From Fimbriimonadaceae bacterium (GTDB lineage: Bacteria; Armatimonadota; Fimbriimonadia; Fimbriimonadales; Fimbriimonadaceae), in assembly GCA_026129685.1 (NCBI GenBank), contig JAHCHO010000002.1, positions 372,001-436,000 of the forward strand: a stretch of 64,000 nt of DNA, in the 5' to 3' direction. Positions 8,452 to 16,890 of this stretch are shown here, in pieces. The translations under genes and the position numbers were made by a program. Under the pieces are notes generated by a model that had not been told where the DNA came from, searched no databases, and saw only the letters and a program-made list of their open reading frames with translations. How positions within the stretch are numbered: position 1 is the stretch's first letter; every line of letters starts with the position of its first letter.

Positions 8452-9453
8452 CTAGTCGGGGAAGATGTCGTCTTCGTCGTCGAGCGCCGAGTCGGAGATT
8501 CGGACGCCGCCTTTCGGGGGAAGGAGTTCGAGACCGTGCTCGTTCAGTTTTTCACGCACTTCCTGGAGCGACTTCTTGCCAAACCCGCGGATGCTGGTGA
8601 GGTCCGATTCGGTCGCGGTCGCGAGGGCGCGGAGGGTGTTCAGTCCGGCGCGGCGCAGGCAGTTGAAGGTGCGCTGCGAGAACTCGAGTTCCTCGATGCG
8701 GATATCGGGGATGTTCGCCAGTTCGGGGCCGAGGTCGTCCCCGAAGAACGCGCCCGCTTCGAGGCCGGGGTGCCCGATGTCGAAGAACATTCGGAAGTAT
8801 TTATCGAGGATGTGGGCGGCCTGGCTGACGGCGTCGTTGGGCTCGACGGAACCGTTCGTCCAGACCTCGAGCACCATGCGCTCGTAGTCGGTGCGCATGC
8901 CGACGCGGGTCTGTTCGACGATGTAGTTGACCTTTCGGATCGGGGTGTACTGGGACCCGGTCGGCAGGATGCCGATTACGCCCTTGAACCGATCCTGCTT
9001 TTCGGGCAAGACGTATCCGGTTCCCCATCCGACAAAGAACTCGATTTCGAGGACGGCGCCCGGGTCGCTGATCGTGGCGAGATACATCTCGGGGTTCACG
9101 ATCGAGAGGCCGGGCGGGCACTCGATGTCCGCGCCGGTGACGCGGCCGGGGCCGGTCACTTTCAGTCGGAGGACCTGATCCTCTTCGAGCGGGAGCAGTT
9201 CGTCGTCGATCCGGATCGAGAGGTCCTTGAGGTTGAGGAGGAGTTGGGTGACGTCCTCCTTGACGCCCGGAATGGGCGCGAACTCGTGGAAGACCTTGTC
9301 GATCTTGACGGCGCTGACGGCGGCGCCTTGGATGGAACTGAAGAGGACGCGCCGAAGGGCGTTGCCGATCGTCTGGCCGTAGCCGCGCTCGAGGGGTTCG
9401 AGGACGAACTTGCCGTAGGTTCGATCGAGGTGCAGTGTGGAAATCGTGGGCAT
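8452..9453 (-). CDS. rpoA: DNA-directed RNA polymerase alpha subunit
   Basis: Scaffold of RNA polymerase assembly and contact point for activators and UP elements. The N-terminal domain shows FVLEPLERGYGQTIGNALRR and FHEFAPIPGVKEDV. An acidic linker leads to a full C-terminal domain (EELEFSQRTFNCLRRAGLNT, IRGFGKKSLQEV). The start is ATG 9453 (MPTISTLHL), giving 333 residues; a longer open frame to 9513 overlaps the upstream spacer and lacks family similarity. rpsD, which separates rpsK and rpoA in proteobacteria, is absent here. Confidence 0.97.
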   Translation of the reverse strand: MPTISTLHLDRTYGKFVLEPLERGYGQTIGNALRRVLFSSIQGAAVSAVKIDKVFHEFAPIPGVKEDVTQLLLNLKDLSIRIDDELLPLEEDQVLRLKVTGPGRVTGADIECPPGLSIVNPEMYLATISDPGAVLEIEFFVGWGTGYVLPEKQDRFKGVIGILPTGSQYTPIRKVNYIVEQTRVGMRTDYERMVLEVWTNGSVEPNDAVSQAAHILDKYFRMFFDIGHPGLEAGAFFGDDLGPELANIPDIRIEELEFSQRTFNCLRRAGLNTLRALATATESDLTSIRGFGKKSLQEVREKLNEHGLELLPPKGGVRISDSALDDEDDIFPD

Positions 9454-9482
9454 TGGTGCGGTGTGTCTCCGGGGTCCCCTGG

Positions 9483-9875
9483 TCAGATGCGGCGTCGCTT
9501 GGGCGGGCGGCACCCGTTATGCGGCACGGGGGTCACGTCGCTGATGGCGGTGACCTCGAGCCCCGAGGCTTGGAGCGAGCGGATGGCGGTCTCGCGGCCG
9601 CCTCCGGGTCCTCGAACCTGAACCTCGATCTTGCGCATGCCGTTGTCCTGCGCCTTGCGGGCGGCCTTTTCGGCGGCGACCTGCGCGGCGAAGGGGGTTC
9701 CCTTGCGGCTGCCCTTGAAGTTGACGTTCCCCGCGCTCGACCAACTGATCACGTTGCCGGTGGGGTCGGTGATCGTGATGTGGGTGTTGTTGAACGAGGC
9801 GTGGATGTGCGCCACGCCCGACGGGACGTTCTTCCGCTCTTTCTGCTTGCCTTTCGTGACCTGCTTGCGTGCCAT
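9483..9875 (-). CDS. rpsK: 30S ribosomal protein S11
   Basis: Platform protein of the small subunit. The 130 residues show [22 protein letters not shown]-type sequence, [16 protein letters not shown], and the C-terminal [18 protein letters not shown]. It follows rpsM by 21 bases and precedes rpoA by 29. Confidence 0.97.
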   Translation of the reverse strand: MARKQVTKGKQKERKNVPSGVAHIHASFNNTHITITDPTGNVISWSSAGNVNFKGSRKGTPFAAQVAAEKAARKAQDNGMRKIEVQVRGPGGGRETAIRSLQASGLEVTAISDVTPVPHNGCRPPKRRRI

Positions 9876-9896
9876 GCGATCCTTGTTTTCGAATCC

Positions 9897-10274
9897 TTAC
9901 TTCTTGGCCTTCTTCTTGCCGGCGACCGTCTTGCGGACGCCCTTGCGGCTCCGGGAGTTGGTGCGGGTGTTCTGGCCCCGGGTCGGGAGTCCTCGGCGAT
10001 GCCGGAGGCCCCGGTAAGACCCGATTTCGATGAGCCGCCGGATGTTCGAGTTCACCTCGCGGCGAAGGTCGCCTTCGACCTGATAGTCGCGATCGATGAT
10101 TTCGCGCAACTTGGAAACCTCGTGGTCGTCGAGATCGCGAACCTTCTTGCGCGGGTCGAGACCCGCTTTCGCGATCACGTCCGCCGCGTTCTTGCGACCG
10201 ATGCCGTAGATCAGCGGCAGGGCGTAGAGGACGGCCTTGTCGCGGGGGAGATCGACGCCTGCAATACGTGCCAT
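9897..10274 (-). CDS. rpsM: 30S ribosomal protein S13
   Basis: Head protein of the small subunit that contacts the P-site tRNA and L5. It opens [15 protein letters not shown], contains [16 protein letters not shown], and has the [16 protein letters not shown] motif and a lysine-rich tail. It has 125 residues, the normal length. Confidence 0.97.
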   Translation of the reverse strand: MARIAGVDLPRDKAVLYALPLIYGIGRKNAADVIAKAGLDPRKKVRDLDDHEVSKLREIIDRDYQVEGDLRREVNSNIRRLIEIGSYRGLRHRRGLPTRGQNTRTNSRSRKGVRKTVAGKKKAKK

Positions 10275-10294
10275 GGTTCTTGTTCCGGTCCTTC

Positions 10295-10408
10295 TCAGCC
10301 CTGACGCTGCTTATGCTTCTTGTTGACGCAGATCACCCTCACGACTCCGTCGCGTTTGATGATCTTGCACTTGTCGCACATTCGCTTGACGCTTGCTCTG
10401 ACTTTCAT
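10295..10408 (-). CDS. rpmJ: 50S ribosomal protein L36
   Basis: A 37-residue protein, [20 protein letters not shown] followed by [17 protein letters not shown]. It is the zinc-ribbon form of L36, with Cys-x2-Cys, a further Cys and a His as ligands. It was found by direct translation because it is short. It is the first gene of the operon; infA, which usually precedes it, is not found upstream. Confidence 0.95.
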   Translation of the reverse strand: MKVRASVKRMCDKCKIIKRDGVVRVICVNKKHKQRQG

Positions 10409-10498
10409 TCCTTTTCACCCCGTTCGTTCGTCTGGACCGTTGAACACGAACGCACAGGCACACTGGCCCCGTCGGGGGCGAGGCTGACGCAAGAGCGG

Positions 10499-10529
10499 AT
10501 TATACACCCGCAACCCGGGTCCGTGTCTA
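10499..10529 (-). promoter_or_regulatory. Promoter of the rpmJ-rpsI operon
   Basis: A perfect TATAAT on the minus strand (10499-10504) with TAGACA (10524-10529) 19 bases upstream; the spacing is a little long. It gives a leader of about 85 bases before rpmJ. It is the main content of the 346-base stretch between rpmJ and the next gene at 10755; apart from a small inverted repeat CACCG/CGGTG at 10644-10657 and the -10 box at 10741 I see nothing else there. Confidence 0.6.
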
Positions 10530-10740
10530 CGGTCGCGGCGGCACCCGGAACCCCGCGTTCGAGACGCGGATCGTGGGCTCCGACGCATTGCGAGGCACTA
10601 TTATGACCGGTTCGACGCGCCGGATGCCCACGTTATCCAAGTACACCGGGCTCGGTGGCTTCAGAGGCGCCTCCTGACGCCTCGCTCATCGCTTGCGAGA
10701 GCGCGGACTCAAGCCCCGAGAAGTCGGCGGGGCATGGCGG

Positions 10741-10746
10741 TACGAT
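10741..10746 (+). promoter_or_regulatory. -10 box TACGAT
   Basis: TACGAT ends 8 bases before the ATG at 10755, and lies inside the reading frame that would follow an upstream ATG at 10734. It therefore favours 10755 as the start. Confidence 0.4.
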
Positions 10747-10754
10747 TGCGGACG

Positions 10755-11627
10755 ATGTTTCGCACGCGCACGGGTGGGTTTCCGATCGGGTTTCGACGCG
10801 GATGGTCGGAGTGGCAACGCGACCTTCCGACCCTCGTCGCTTGGGCCAAGGCCAACGGCTTCGCGTTGCTGGACTTGGGCGGCGACGCGGACGAGAGCGC
10901 GACGATCGTGACGGGCGCGGGGTTGGGGATCGGGTCCGCCGACCTGGTCGACTGGGGAGGCCTATTCTCCCCGGACGCCGGGGAGCGGCGGGATGCGGTC
11001 GCAAAGAACAGCGCCTACGTCACCCGGTGCGCGGCGCACGGTATCCGGAACTACTTCCTCTGCGTTCTGCCGAAGGACCCGAGCCGGGCGCGCGCGGAGA
11101 ACTTCGGATACGCGGTCGAGTCGTTCGGCGCCCTTGCTCCCGCGTTGGAGGCTTCGAACGCGAGGGTGGTGATCGAGGGTTACCCCGGGGCGGGCGCGCT
11201 CGCCTGCACCCCCGAAAGCGTGCGCGCGCTCTTCCGTGAGGTCCCATCCGCGTCGATCGGCCTAAACTACGACCCCTCGCACCTGCTCCGAATGGGCATC
11301 GACCCGGTTCGGTTCCTTGGCGAGTTCGCCGGCCGCGTCGGCCACGTTCACGGCAAGGACACCGAACTGCTGTCGGAGGGGCTGTACGAGTACGGCACCG
11401 AGCAACCCGCCACGTTCGCCTCGCCGATCGGTTTCGGCGGGATGCACTGGCGCTACTGCATCCCCGGGCACGGCCACGCGCGGTGGAACGACATCCTGGC
11501 GATCCTTGCCGAAACCGGCTATACGGGCGGGATCGGCATCGAACTTGAGGACGCGCACTTCAACGGGACGACGGAGGGCGAGCAAGCCGCGCTGCTCTAC
11601 TCGGCAAGGTTCCTGGAGAGCGTCTGA
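10755..11627 (+). CDS. Sugar phosphate isomerase/epimerase family protein
   Basis: A cytosolic TIM-barrel protein of the xylose isomerase-like (AP_endonuc_2) family, about 290 residues. Expected metal ligands are visible: Glu in RVVIEGYPG, Asp/His in NYDPSHLLRMG, His in GRVGHVHGKD, His in CIPGHG and Glu in GIELED. The exact substrate is unknown; related proteins isomerise or epimerise sugars or inositols. The start at 10755 (MFRTRTGGFPIG) is preferred over 10734 because of a TACGAT box between them. It stands alone, divergent from the ribosomal operon, with a DUF5661 gene after it. Confidence 0.82.
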   Translation: MFRTRTGGFPIGFRRGWSEWQRDLPTLVAWAKANGFALLDLGGDADESATIVTGAGLGIGSADLVDWGGLFSPDAGERRDAVAKNSAYVTRCAAHGIRNYFLCVLPKDPSRARAENFGYAVESFGALAPALEASNARVVIEGYPGAGALACTPESVRALFREVPSASIGLNYDPSHLLRMGIDPVRFLGEFAGRVGHVHGKDTELLSEGLYEYGTEQPATFASPIGFGGMHWRYCIPGHGHARWNDILAILAETGYTGGIGIELEDAHFNGTTEGEQAALLYSARFLESV

Positions 11628-11661
11628 GGACGCCGCCCAGGGTCGGATCGGACGGGACGGA

Positions 11662-11667
11662 TACACT
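11662..11667 (+). promoter_or_regulatory. -10 box TACACT
   Basis: TACACT ends 7 bases before the ATG at 11675, which places the expected transcription start at the start codon. Confidence 0.45.
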
Positions 11668-11674
11668 CCTTCCC

Positions 11675-11929
11675 ATGGGCACACGCCAGTTCACCGACGA
11701 AGAGGCACGGGCCATCGGCGACCAGATCGGCATCGACTGGTCGGTCACGCGTTTCGACGAGTTCCGCGCCGGCCTGGCCATCGAATTGGAGCACGGCTCT
11801 CGGGACCCGAGGACGGACGTCACCCACGACGATCCGATCTTGACGGGCAAGATCGCCTGGGCGCACCTCAACGAAATTCCCGATTACTACTCTCGGCTTA
11901 AGCGGATGGAGTCGGAAGCCGGCTCCTGA
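11675..11929 (+). CDS. DUF5661 family small protein
   Basis: An 84-residue soluble protein with the recognisable DUF5661 pattern: FTDEEARAIGDQIGIDW, then a helix with FDEFRAGLAIELEHGSRD, and the conserved DDPILTGKIAWAHLNEIPDY end. No function is established. A leaderless-type -10 box precedes it. It lies between a sugar isomerase and, tail to tail, a class II aldolase. Confidence 0.75.
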   Translation: MGTRQFTDEEARAIGDQIGIDWSVTRFDEFRAGLAIELEHGSRDPRTDVTHDDPILTGKIAWAHLNEIPDYYSRLKRMESEAGS

Positions 11930-11945
11930 CGCCGTTTGCGGCGGT

Positions 11946-12584
11946 CTAGGACAGGCGTCCGTGGAGTCCCTTCCGGGCGATCTCCTCGGCGGCGGCCTCG
12001 GGAAGGGGGACCACGCCACCGAGCTGGAGGGCACCGAGGAGCACTTTGGCGACCCGCTCCAGGGTCTCCATCCGGTCACACGCCTCCCAGAGGTCGCGGC
12101 CGAGGGTGGCGGCCCCGTGGTGGCTCAGCAGGAAGGTTTTGTGGCCAGGGAGGAAGGGCTCCAACCGGTCCGGCACCTCGTCGGTGCCGGGCATCGAGAA
12201 GGGCACTTGGGCGACCGGGCCGAGGACCAGATCGGCTTCCGGCAACACGCCCGACGGGATGGGGCGATCCGCGACGGTGAACGCGGTGGCGACCGGGGGG
12301 TGGGCGTGGACGACGGCGAGGCAATCCGGCCTTCGCGCGTAGCAGCGCAGGTGCATGCGAATCTCCGAACTGGGCTTGCCGCCGGTGAGGGATCGACCGT
12401 CTGGCATGAGAACGACAAGGTCCCCGGGCGTGAGGTGCCCCTTCGAAACCCCGCTCGGCGTACTAAGAACGCTCCCATCGGGGAGGCGGGCGCTCAAGTT
12501 GCCCTCGCACGCGCCGACCAATCCGCGTTCCCATAGGCGTCGCCCGACTCGGCACATCGTTTCGCGCAAGGACGCTTCGTCCAC
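11946..12584 (-). CDS. Class II aldolase/adducin family protein (fuculose-phosphate aldolase-like)
   Basis: Zinc-dependent aldolase or epimerase of the L-fuculose-1-phosphate aldolase/ribulose-5-phosphate epimerase family. Seen: EGNLSARL phosphate loop (about 28-35), TPSGVSKG, catalytic Glu in SSEIRMHL, zinc histidines in HAHPPVA and in the later SHHGA. The start is taken as GTG 12584 (VDEASLRETMCRVGRR), which restores the usual N-terminal helix; no clear Shine-Dalgarno is present, and ATG 12557 is the alternative. The 212-residue length is typical. Sugar specificity is unknown. Confidence 0.85.
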   Translation of the reverse strand: MDEASLRETMCRVGRRLWERGLVGACEGNLSARLPDGSVLSTPSGVSKGHLTPGDLVVLMPDGRSLTGGKPSSEIRMHLRCYARRPDCLAVVHAHPPVATAFTVADRPIPSGVLPEADLVLGPVAQVPFSMPGTDEVPDRLEPFLPGHKTFLLSHHGAATLGRDLWEACDRMETLERVAKVLLGALQLGGVVPLPEAAAEEIARKGLHGRLS

Positions 12585-12625
12585 GGCTGGGCATTGTGGC
12601 AGATGGTCGGGGGCGATCCCGGGAT

Positions 12626-13654
12626 TCAACGGCGCGCGCGGAACGCCTCGGGGAGTTTGAGGTGGGCGTAGACGTCCATGGCGAAGCGGTCGGTCATTCC
12701 GGCGAGGTAGTCCACCGCCCCCTGCACCCCGTCGTACCCCTCGGGAAGGGCTCCCGGTTCGACGTAGTGGGCGAAAAGCTCCTTGACGACGCTCCGCGCC
12801 TTGGCGATATCGGGGTAGACGAGCGGATAGCGGGTGTAGACCTCTTCGAACAGCCACTCCTTCATGGCGTTCAGGGTCCCGAGCATCCCGTGAGAGAGGC
12901 GGATCGCGGGGCGATCGAGGCTCTCGGTGATCGCGTCCTCGACCATCGCGCCGACCCGGCGGCCGTGGGACGGGCCAAGGGCAAGGAAACGGGCGGGCAC
13001 CTCGCGCACCAGGCCGGACCGGAGCGCGTCGTCGAGGTCGTGGTTGAGGTAGGCGATGCGGTCGCTCACGCGGACGACGGCGGCCTCGAGGGTGCTGGTC
13101 GGTTCGCCGTCGTGGGCGCAAAGGTCCTTGCGCCCCTTGCTGTGGCCGTCGATTCCGGCCCGGGTCTCGTGGGTGAGGTTCAGGTCGCTCAGGACGTCCA
13201 CCACCCGGAGGCTCTGCTCGTAGTGGCGGAACCGGTCCGGGGTCTCGCCGGTGCGGGCGTGACGCTCCTGGAGCGCTTCGTCGAGGGCGCTCTCGCCCGC
13301 GTGGCCGAAAGGGGTGTGGCCGACGTCATGGGCGAGGGCGATCGCTTCGATCAGATCCTCGTTCAAGCGGAGGGCGCGGCCGATCGTCCGGGCGACCTGC
13401 GCCACTTCGAGGGAATGGGTCAGGCGGGTTCGGTAGTGGTCGCCTTCCGGGTCGATGAAGACCTGGGTCTTGTGCTTGAGGCGACGAAACGCCTTCGAAT
13501 GCAGCACGCGATCCCGGTCGCGTTGGTAGCAGGTTCGGACGGGGTCGGGTTCCTCTTCGCGAGGACGGCCCTGACTGTGCGCGGCCAGGGCGGCAAAGGG
13601 AGAAAGGGACTCGATCTCCCGCCTTTCCGTCGCGAGGCGAACGTTCTGCGGCAT
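12626..13654 (-). CDS. Deoxyguanosinetriphosphate triphosphohydrolase-like protein
   Basis: HD-domain dNTPase that releases triphosphate from dNTPs. The 342-residue sequence shows KAFRRLKHKTQVF, then TRLTHSLEVAQVAR (first His), ALAHDVGHTPFGHAGE (the HD pair) and the later SDRIAYLNHDLDDA (last Asp). It belongs to the shorter, non-enterobacterial branch of the dGTPase family. It lies between the class II aldolase and a lytic transglycosylase, all on the minus strand with short gaps. Confidence 0.9.
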   Translation of the reverse strand: MPQNVRLATERREIESLSPFAALAAHSQGRPREEEPDPVRTCYQRDRDRVLHSKAFRRLKHKTQVFIDPEGDHYRTRLTHSLEVAQVARTIGRALRLNEDLIEAIALAHDVGHTPFGHAGESALDEALQERHARTGETPDRFRHYEQSLRVVDVLSDLNLTHETRAGIDGHSKGRKDLCAHDGEPTSTLEAAVVRVSDRIAYLNHDLDDALRSGLVREVPARFLALGPSHGRRVGAMVEDAITESLDRPAIRLSHGMLGTLNAMKEWLFEEVYTRYPLVYPDIAKARSVVKELFAHYVEPGALPEGYDGVQGAVDYLAGMTDRFAMDVYAHLKLPEAFRARR

Positions 13655-13681
13655 GACAAGTGAGACGGAGCGGAGGGTCGC

Positions 13682-14698
13682 CTAGATGCCCGCCAGCTTG
13701 CGGTAAAGGGCGATGACCTTCGGGATGTAGTTGAGGGTCTGCCGGTAGGGGGGCACACCCTGATGGCGGCGAACGGCCCCGCTGCCGGCATTGTAAGCGG
13801 CGAGGGCGAGCACGAGGGCGTCGTATCCGTCGCCCGTCTGTTTGGCGTAGCGTTCGAGGTGGCCACGGATGGTGCGTACGGTCCCGTAGAGGTTCTCGGT
13901 GCTGTCGTAAGCGTCGGTGATGCCGAGCCCCTGGGCGGTTCCGGGCATGAGTTGGCCAAGCCCCATGGCGCCCGCCGAACTCCGGGCGGAAGGATCGAAA
14001 CCGCTTTCGATCTGGACCATCGCGAGAATCAGGCGGGCATCCACCCCGTAGCGGATCGAGAATCCGACGACGCCTTCGGCGATCCGGAAGGCCTCGGCAT
14101 TGGACAGCCGCTTGTTCATCTTGGCGACGTAGCCCGCATAGTAGGGGGTGGCCTCGCTGGCGGGAAGGTTCCACGTCCGTTTGGGCTTGCCGATCGTTCC
14201 GGTGAGGGGGCCCGGGTTGCGGACCTGGGGTCTGGGCGGGGGCTTCGGACGCTTCGCTTCGGCCTCGACGCGCTTCCGGAGGGCTTCCAACTCCATGGCT
14301 TCGAAGTCGGTCGACTTGGCCGCGCCGAGCAACTCGAGATCGAGGGTCCCGTCGTCTTTGCGTCGGGTCGCGCGGATGAGGAGGCGGGCGTTGGGACTGC
14401 CCTGATGGAGCCACTCCGGGCAGGCGTCGTACCCGACGAACAGGACCTCATCGGCGTCGCTTTCGAGCAGGAGATGCGGTCCGGTGGCGGTCCGGGCGGT
14501 GCCGGTGATCTTGCCCTGGACCTCCAACACGCGGTTGCCGATCACGGTCTGGAGCGCCTCGATGCCGACGGGGGACACGATGCCGTTGTCTTTGCGCAGG
14601 GCGAGGTAGGCGCGGAACGTCTCGTCGGCGTAGGGGAGGGCGGCGAGCGGGACGCTCGCGACAACGATGGCAAAGACGCGGGGCCAGACCGTCCGCAT
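13682..14698 (-). CDS. Lytic transglycosylase (SLT domain)
   Basis: Cell-wall enzyme that cleaves peptidoglycan to 1,6-anhydromuropeptides. The N-terminus is a short hydrophobic export signal. A middle region of unknown fold leads through a Pro-rich linker (PKPPPRPQVRNPGP) to a C-terminal SLT domain: ILAMVQIESGFDPSARSSAG with the catalytic Glu, GLGQLMPGTA, and AAYNAGSGAV. The 338 residues end soon after this domain. The extra N-terminal 190 residues are not recognised. Confidence 0.88.
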   Translation of the reverse strand: MRTVWPRVFAIVVASVPLAALPYADETFRAYLALRKDNGIVSPVGIEALQTVIGNRVLEVQGKITGTARTATGPHLLLESDADEVLFVGYDACPEWLHQGSPNARLLIRATRRKDDGTLDLELLGAAKSTDFEAMELEALRKRVEAEAKRPKPPPRPQVRNPGPLTGTIGKPKRTWNLPASEATPYYAGYVAKMNKRLSNAEAFRIAEGVVGFSIRYGVDARLILAMVQIESGFDPSARSSAGAMGLGQLMPGTAQGLGITDAYDSTENLYGTVRTIRGHLERYAKQTGDGYDALVLALAAYNAGSGAVRRHQGVPPYRQTLNYIPKVIALYRKLAGI

Positions 14699-14726
14699 AG
14701 CACCGGGTGTGCGGTTCAGACGGCTC

Positions 14727-14816
14727 TGGCGGAGAGATCGGGATTCGAACCCGAGAGGGGAGTTATCCCCTACCCACTTAGCAGGCGGGCGCTTTCGACC
14801 ACTCAGCCATCTCTCC
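14727..14816 (-). tRNA. tRNA-Ser, anticodon GCU
   Basis: On the minus strand GGAGAGA pairs with TCTCTCC to form a 7-bp acceptor stem (14810-14816 with 14731-14737), followed by discriminator G and a genome-encoded CCA (14727-14729). The D arm (TGGCTGAGTGGTCGAAAGC), the anticodon loop CTGCTAA with GCT, a long variable arm (GGGGATAACTCCCC) and a T arm with GGTTCGAATCC are all present. The long variable arm and the anticodon identify it as tRNA-Ser for AGC/AGU codons. It sits alone just upstream of the transglycosylase gene. Confidence 0.97.
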
Positions 14817-15033
14817 GCGCGAGGCCATTATACACGGGCGCGTCTTGGGTTTCGGTCAAGGAACGGCTACCGGACGGGTAAACCGAGGCTGAATTCCAGG
14901 GGGATTGGCGAATCCGGTAGACGGCAAGGCCGAATATGGCGCATACTGTGGCCTGAGTGAGTTGGCCTTGCTTCGTCCGACGGAACGCGTTCCCGCGAAG
15001 CCTCGACGGGTCTCGATCACGAATGGAGCGGTT

Positions 15034-15795
15034 ATGCTGTTGAAGAAGATTGGTTTGTACTCGGTGTCCATCGCGGTTCTCGCGATTGGGCTCATCGGTT
15101 GTGGCGGCGAGGGCGGCGGCGGCGGCGCCGGAACCACCGACATCAACGCCGTGCTCGACGACTTTGTGGGCGATGCCGAAACCGGCGCGGTCGGCGATGG
15201 CTTCGCCACGGTTCGCGTGCGGCAAGAGGACGGTTCGGCGGTGGACGCGATCGTTCCGGTGGGCCTCACGGTCGCTCCGGGCGACGCGGTCGCCGGCATC
15301 AACGGCGGCAACATCAACGCCAGCTACGTGGCGGAAACGGCGATCGACGTGAACGGCAGCCCGACGAACCTCAAGGTCGGCATCGACGGCCGCCTCAGCG
15401 GCGCGTTGGCCCTTCCCGAGGAGGGCGAGGTTTCGCTGAACGGCGAGGGCACCACCCGCGAACTGACGACGAGGCGAATCGCGTTCCGGTACAAGACGTA
15501 CCGAATCGGGCGAAGGGCATACAAGTCCAAGCCGCTCGAGCTCAAGGCACGCAACCTTGACAACGGCAAGCGGACGACCAACGGGACGGTCGAGGCGTGG
15601 TTCCGCGCCAGCACGCCGGACTCCTTCCGCGCCAGTCTCTTCGTGGACTATGGGAACGGAATCGTCATCAACCGTGGCCCGTCCATGCTCGAAATCGATC
15701 CGGCGACGGGTCGCAAGTACGTGAAGTGGAACGCCAACGGTGGAACCACGATCCCGAGCAGCGGTGTCCAACTGATCCGCGTCTCCTGTCGGTAA
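15034..15795 (+). CDS. Secreted lipoprotein of unknown function
   Basis: A 253-residue predicted lipoprotein. The start is ATG 15034, with GGAG 8 bases upstream; the signal LLKKIGLYSVSIAVLAIGLIGC ends in a lipobox and is followed by a Gly-rich spacer. The rest is beta-rich, with TTDINAVLDDFVGDAETGA, several repeats of short strands and VNGSPTNLKVGIDG; there are few cysteines. No family is recognised. A weak promoter (TAGACG 14918-14923, CATACT 14942-14947) gives a leader of about 80 bases. A strong terminator follows. Confidence 0.8.
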   Translation: MLLKKIGLYSVSIAVLAIGLIGCGGEGGGGGAGTTDINAVLDDFVGDAETGAVGDGFATVRVRQEDGSAVDAIVPVGLTVAPGDAVAGINGGNINASYVAETAIDVNGSPTNLKVGIDGRLSGALALPEEGEVSLNGEGTTRELTTRRIAFRYKTYRIGRRAYKSKPLELKARNLDNGKRTTNGTVEAWFRASTPDSFRASLFVDYGNGIVINRGPSMLEIDPATGRKYVKWNANGGTTIPSSGVQLIRVSCR

Positions 15796-15819
15796 GTTCC
15801 CCATCACCGACGGACTCGA

Positions 15820-15862
15820 AACGCCCCCGTCGCCGAGAATGGCGACGGGGGCGTTCGTTTTG
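15820..15862 (+). terminator. Rho-independent terminator
   Basis: A 15-bp stem, AACGCCCCCGTCGCC (15820-15834) with GGCGACGGGGGCGTT (15841-15855), loop GAGAAT, followed by CGTTTTG. It ends the lipoprotein transcript and may also serve the convergent aldo/keto reductase gene. Confidence 0.85.
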
Positions 15863-15876
15863 TACGGCGGGCCTGA

Positions 15877-16881
15877 TCACACGAAGGGCCGGACGTTCGG
15901 ACCGAAGTTGGCGCTGTAATAGTCCAGCACGTTCGATCCGGGGGGAACGACTTCGTCGATCTTGGCGAGCAGGTCGGCACCCAGTTTCACCTCGCAAGCG
16001 GCGGCGCTTTCCCTCAGTTGGTCCGCACTTCGGGCACCGATAATCGGACTCGTGACCCCGGGTTGGCCGGCCACCCAAGCCAGGCTGAGGGTCGCGAGGG
16101 AAAGACCCGCATCGTCGGCGAGGGCCTTCAGCTTGGCGACGGTTTCGGAGGTACGCGGGTTCACGCGGTTGCCGGGGTCGCTCTTCGCGTAGCGGCCTCG
16201 GTCAGGCTTCGGGCCGAGGTACTTGCCGGAGAGTTGACCGCCGGCGAGGGGCGACCAAGGGATCACGCCGAGGTCGTAGGTCCGACAGAACGGCAGGAGT
16301 TCGCGTTCGATCCGACGATCCAGCAGATTGTAGGGTGGTTGCTCGGTCACGAACCCGGCGGTGCCCAGCGCGCGCGCGACGTAGTGGGCCTCGCAGACCT
16401 GCCATGCGGCGTAGGTCGAACACCCGATGTAGCGGACCTTGCCGGACCGAACGAGGTCGTCCATGGCCCGAAGGGTCTCGTCGATCGGCACGCTCGGTTG
16501 CGGCCGGTGGATCTGGTACAGGTCGATCCAGTCGGTGCCCAGTCGGCGAAGCGAGGCGTCGCAGGCTTCGAGGATGTGCCGCCGGGTGTTGCCCCAAGCG
16601 TTCGGGTCGGTGTCGTGCATCCGCCCGTGGCACTTGGTGGCGAGGACGACTCCGTCGCGCCGACCCTTGAGGAGCTTGCCCAGAATCGTCTCGGACGCGC
16701 CTCGCGCGTACACGTCGGCGGTGTCCAGGAAATTGAGGCCCAGGTCGAGGGCCGCGTCCAGAACGGCACGGGACTCGTCTTCGGTCGAGCCCCAGTCTTC
16801 CGGGTCCCAGCCGAAGGTCATTGTGCCGAGACACGCCACGGAAACCTGGAGGCCGGTGCGGCCAAGAGATCGGTGTTCCAT
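15877..16881 (-). CDS. Aldo/keto reductase
   Basis: NADPH-dependent oxidoreductase, 334 residues. The family opening MEHRSLGRTGLQVS is present, and the catalytic tetrad is visible: Asp in NFLDTADVY, the following Tyr, Lys in LATKCHG, and His in YQIHRPQ. The cofactor-binding segment near the C-terminus (TSPIIGARSADQLRESA) is intact. It looks like the YajO/Tas-type general sugar or aldehyde reductases; the substrate is unknown. The gene follows the Crp-like regulator by 10 bases and is probably co-transcribed with it. Confidence 0.9.
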   Translation of the reverse strand: MEHRSLGRTGLQVSVACLGTMTFGWDPEDWGSTEDESRAVLDAALDLGLNFLDTADVYARGASETILGKLLKGRRDGVVLATKCHGRMHDTDPNAWGNTRRHILEACDASLRRLGTDWIDLYQIHRPQPSVPIDETLRAMDDLVRSGKVRYIGCSTYAAWQVCEAHYVARALGTAGFVTEQPPYNLLDRRIERELLPFCRTYDLGVIPWSPLAGGQLSGKYLGPKPDRGRYAKSDPGNRVNPRTSETVAKLKALADDAGLSLATLSLAWVAGQPGVTSPIIGARSADQLRESAAACEVKLGADLLAKIDEVVPPGSNVLDYYSANFGPNVRPFV

Positions 16882-16890
16882 GCGGACGGT

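Noticed and set aside
10734-10754. ATG 10734 as start of the sugar isomerase
   Set aside because: A TACGAT -10 box lies between this ATG and 10755, and the first seven residues add nothing to the fold.
14820-15033. Possible riboswitch (c-di-GMP type) before the lipoprotein gene
   Set aside because: The leader of about 80 bases has some stems, but the GEMM consensus is not present. Only a weak promoter is seen.
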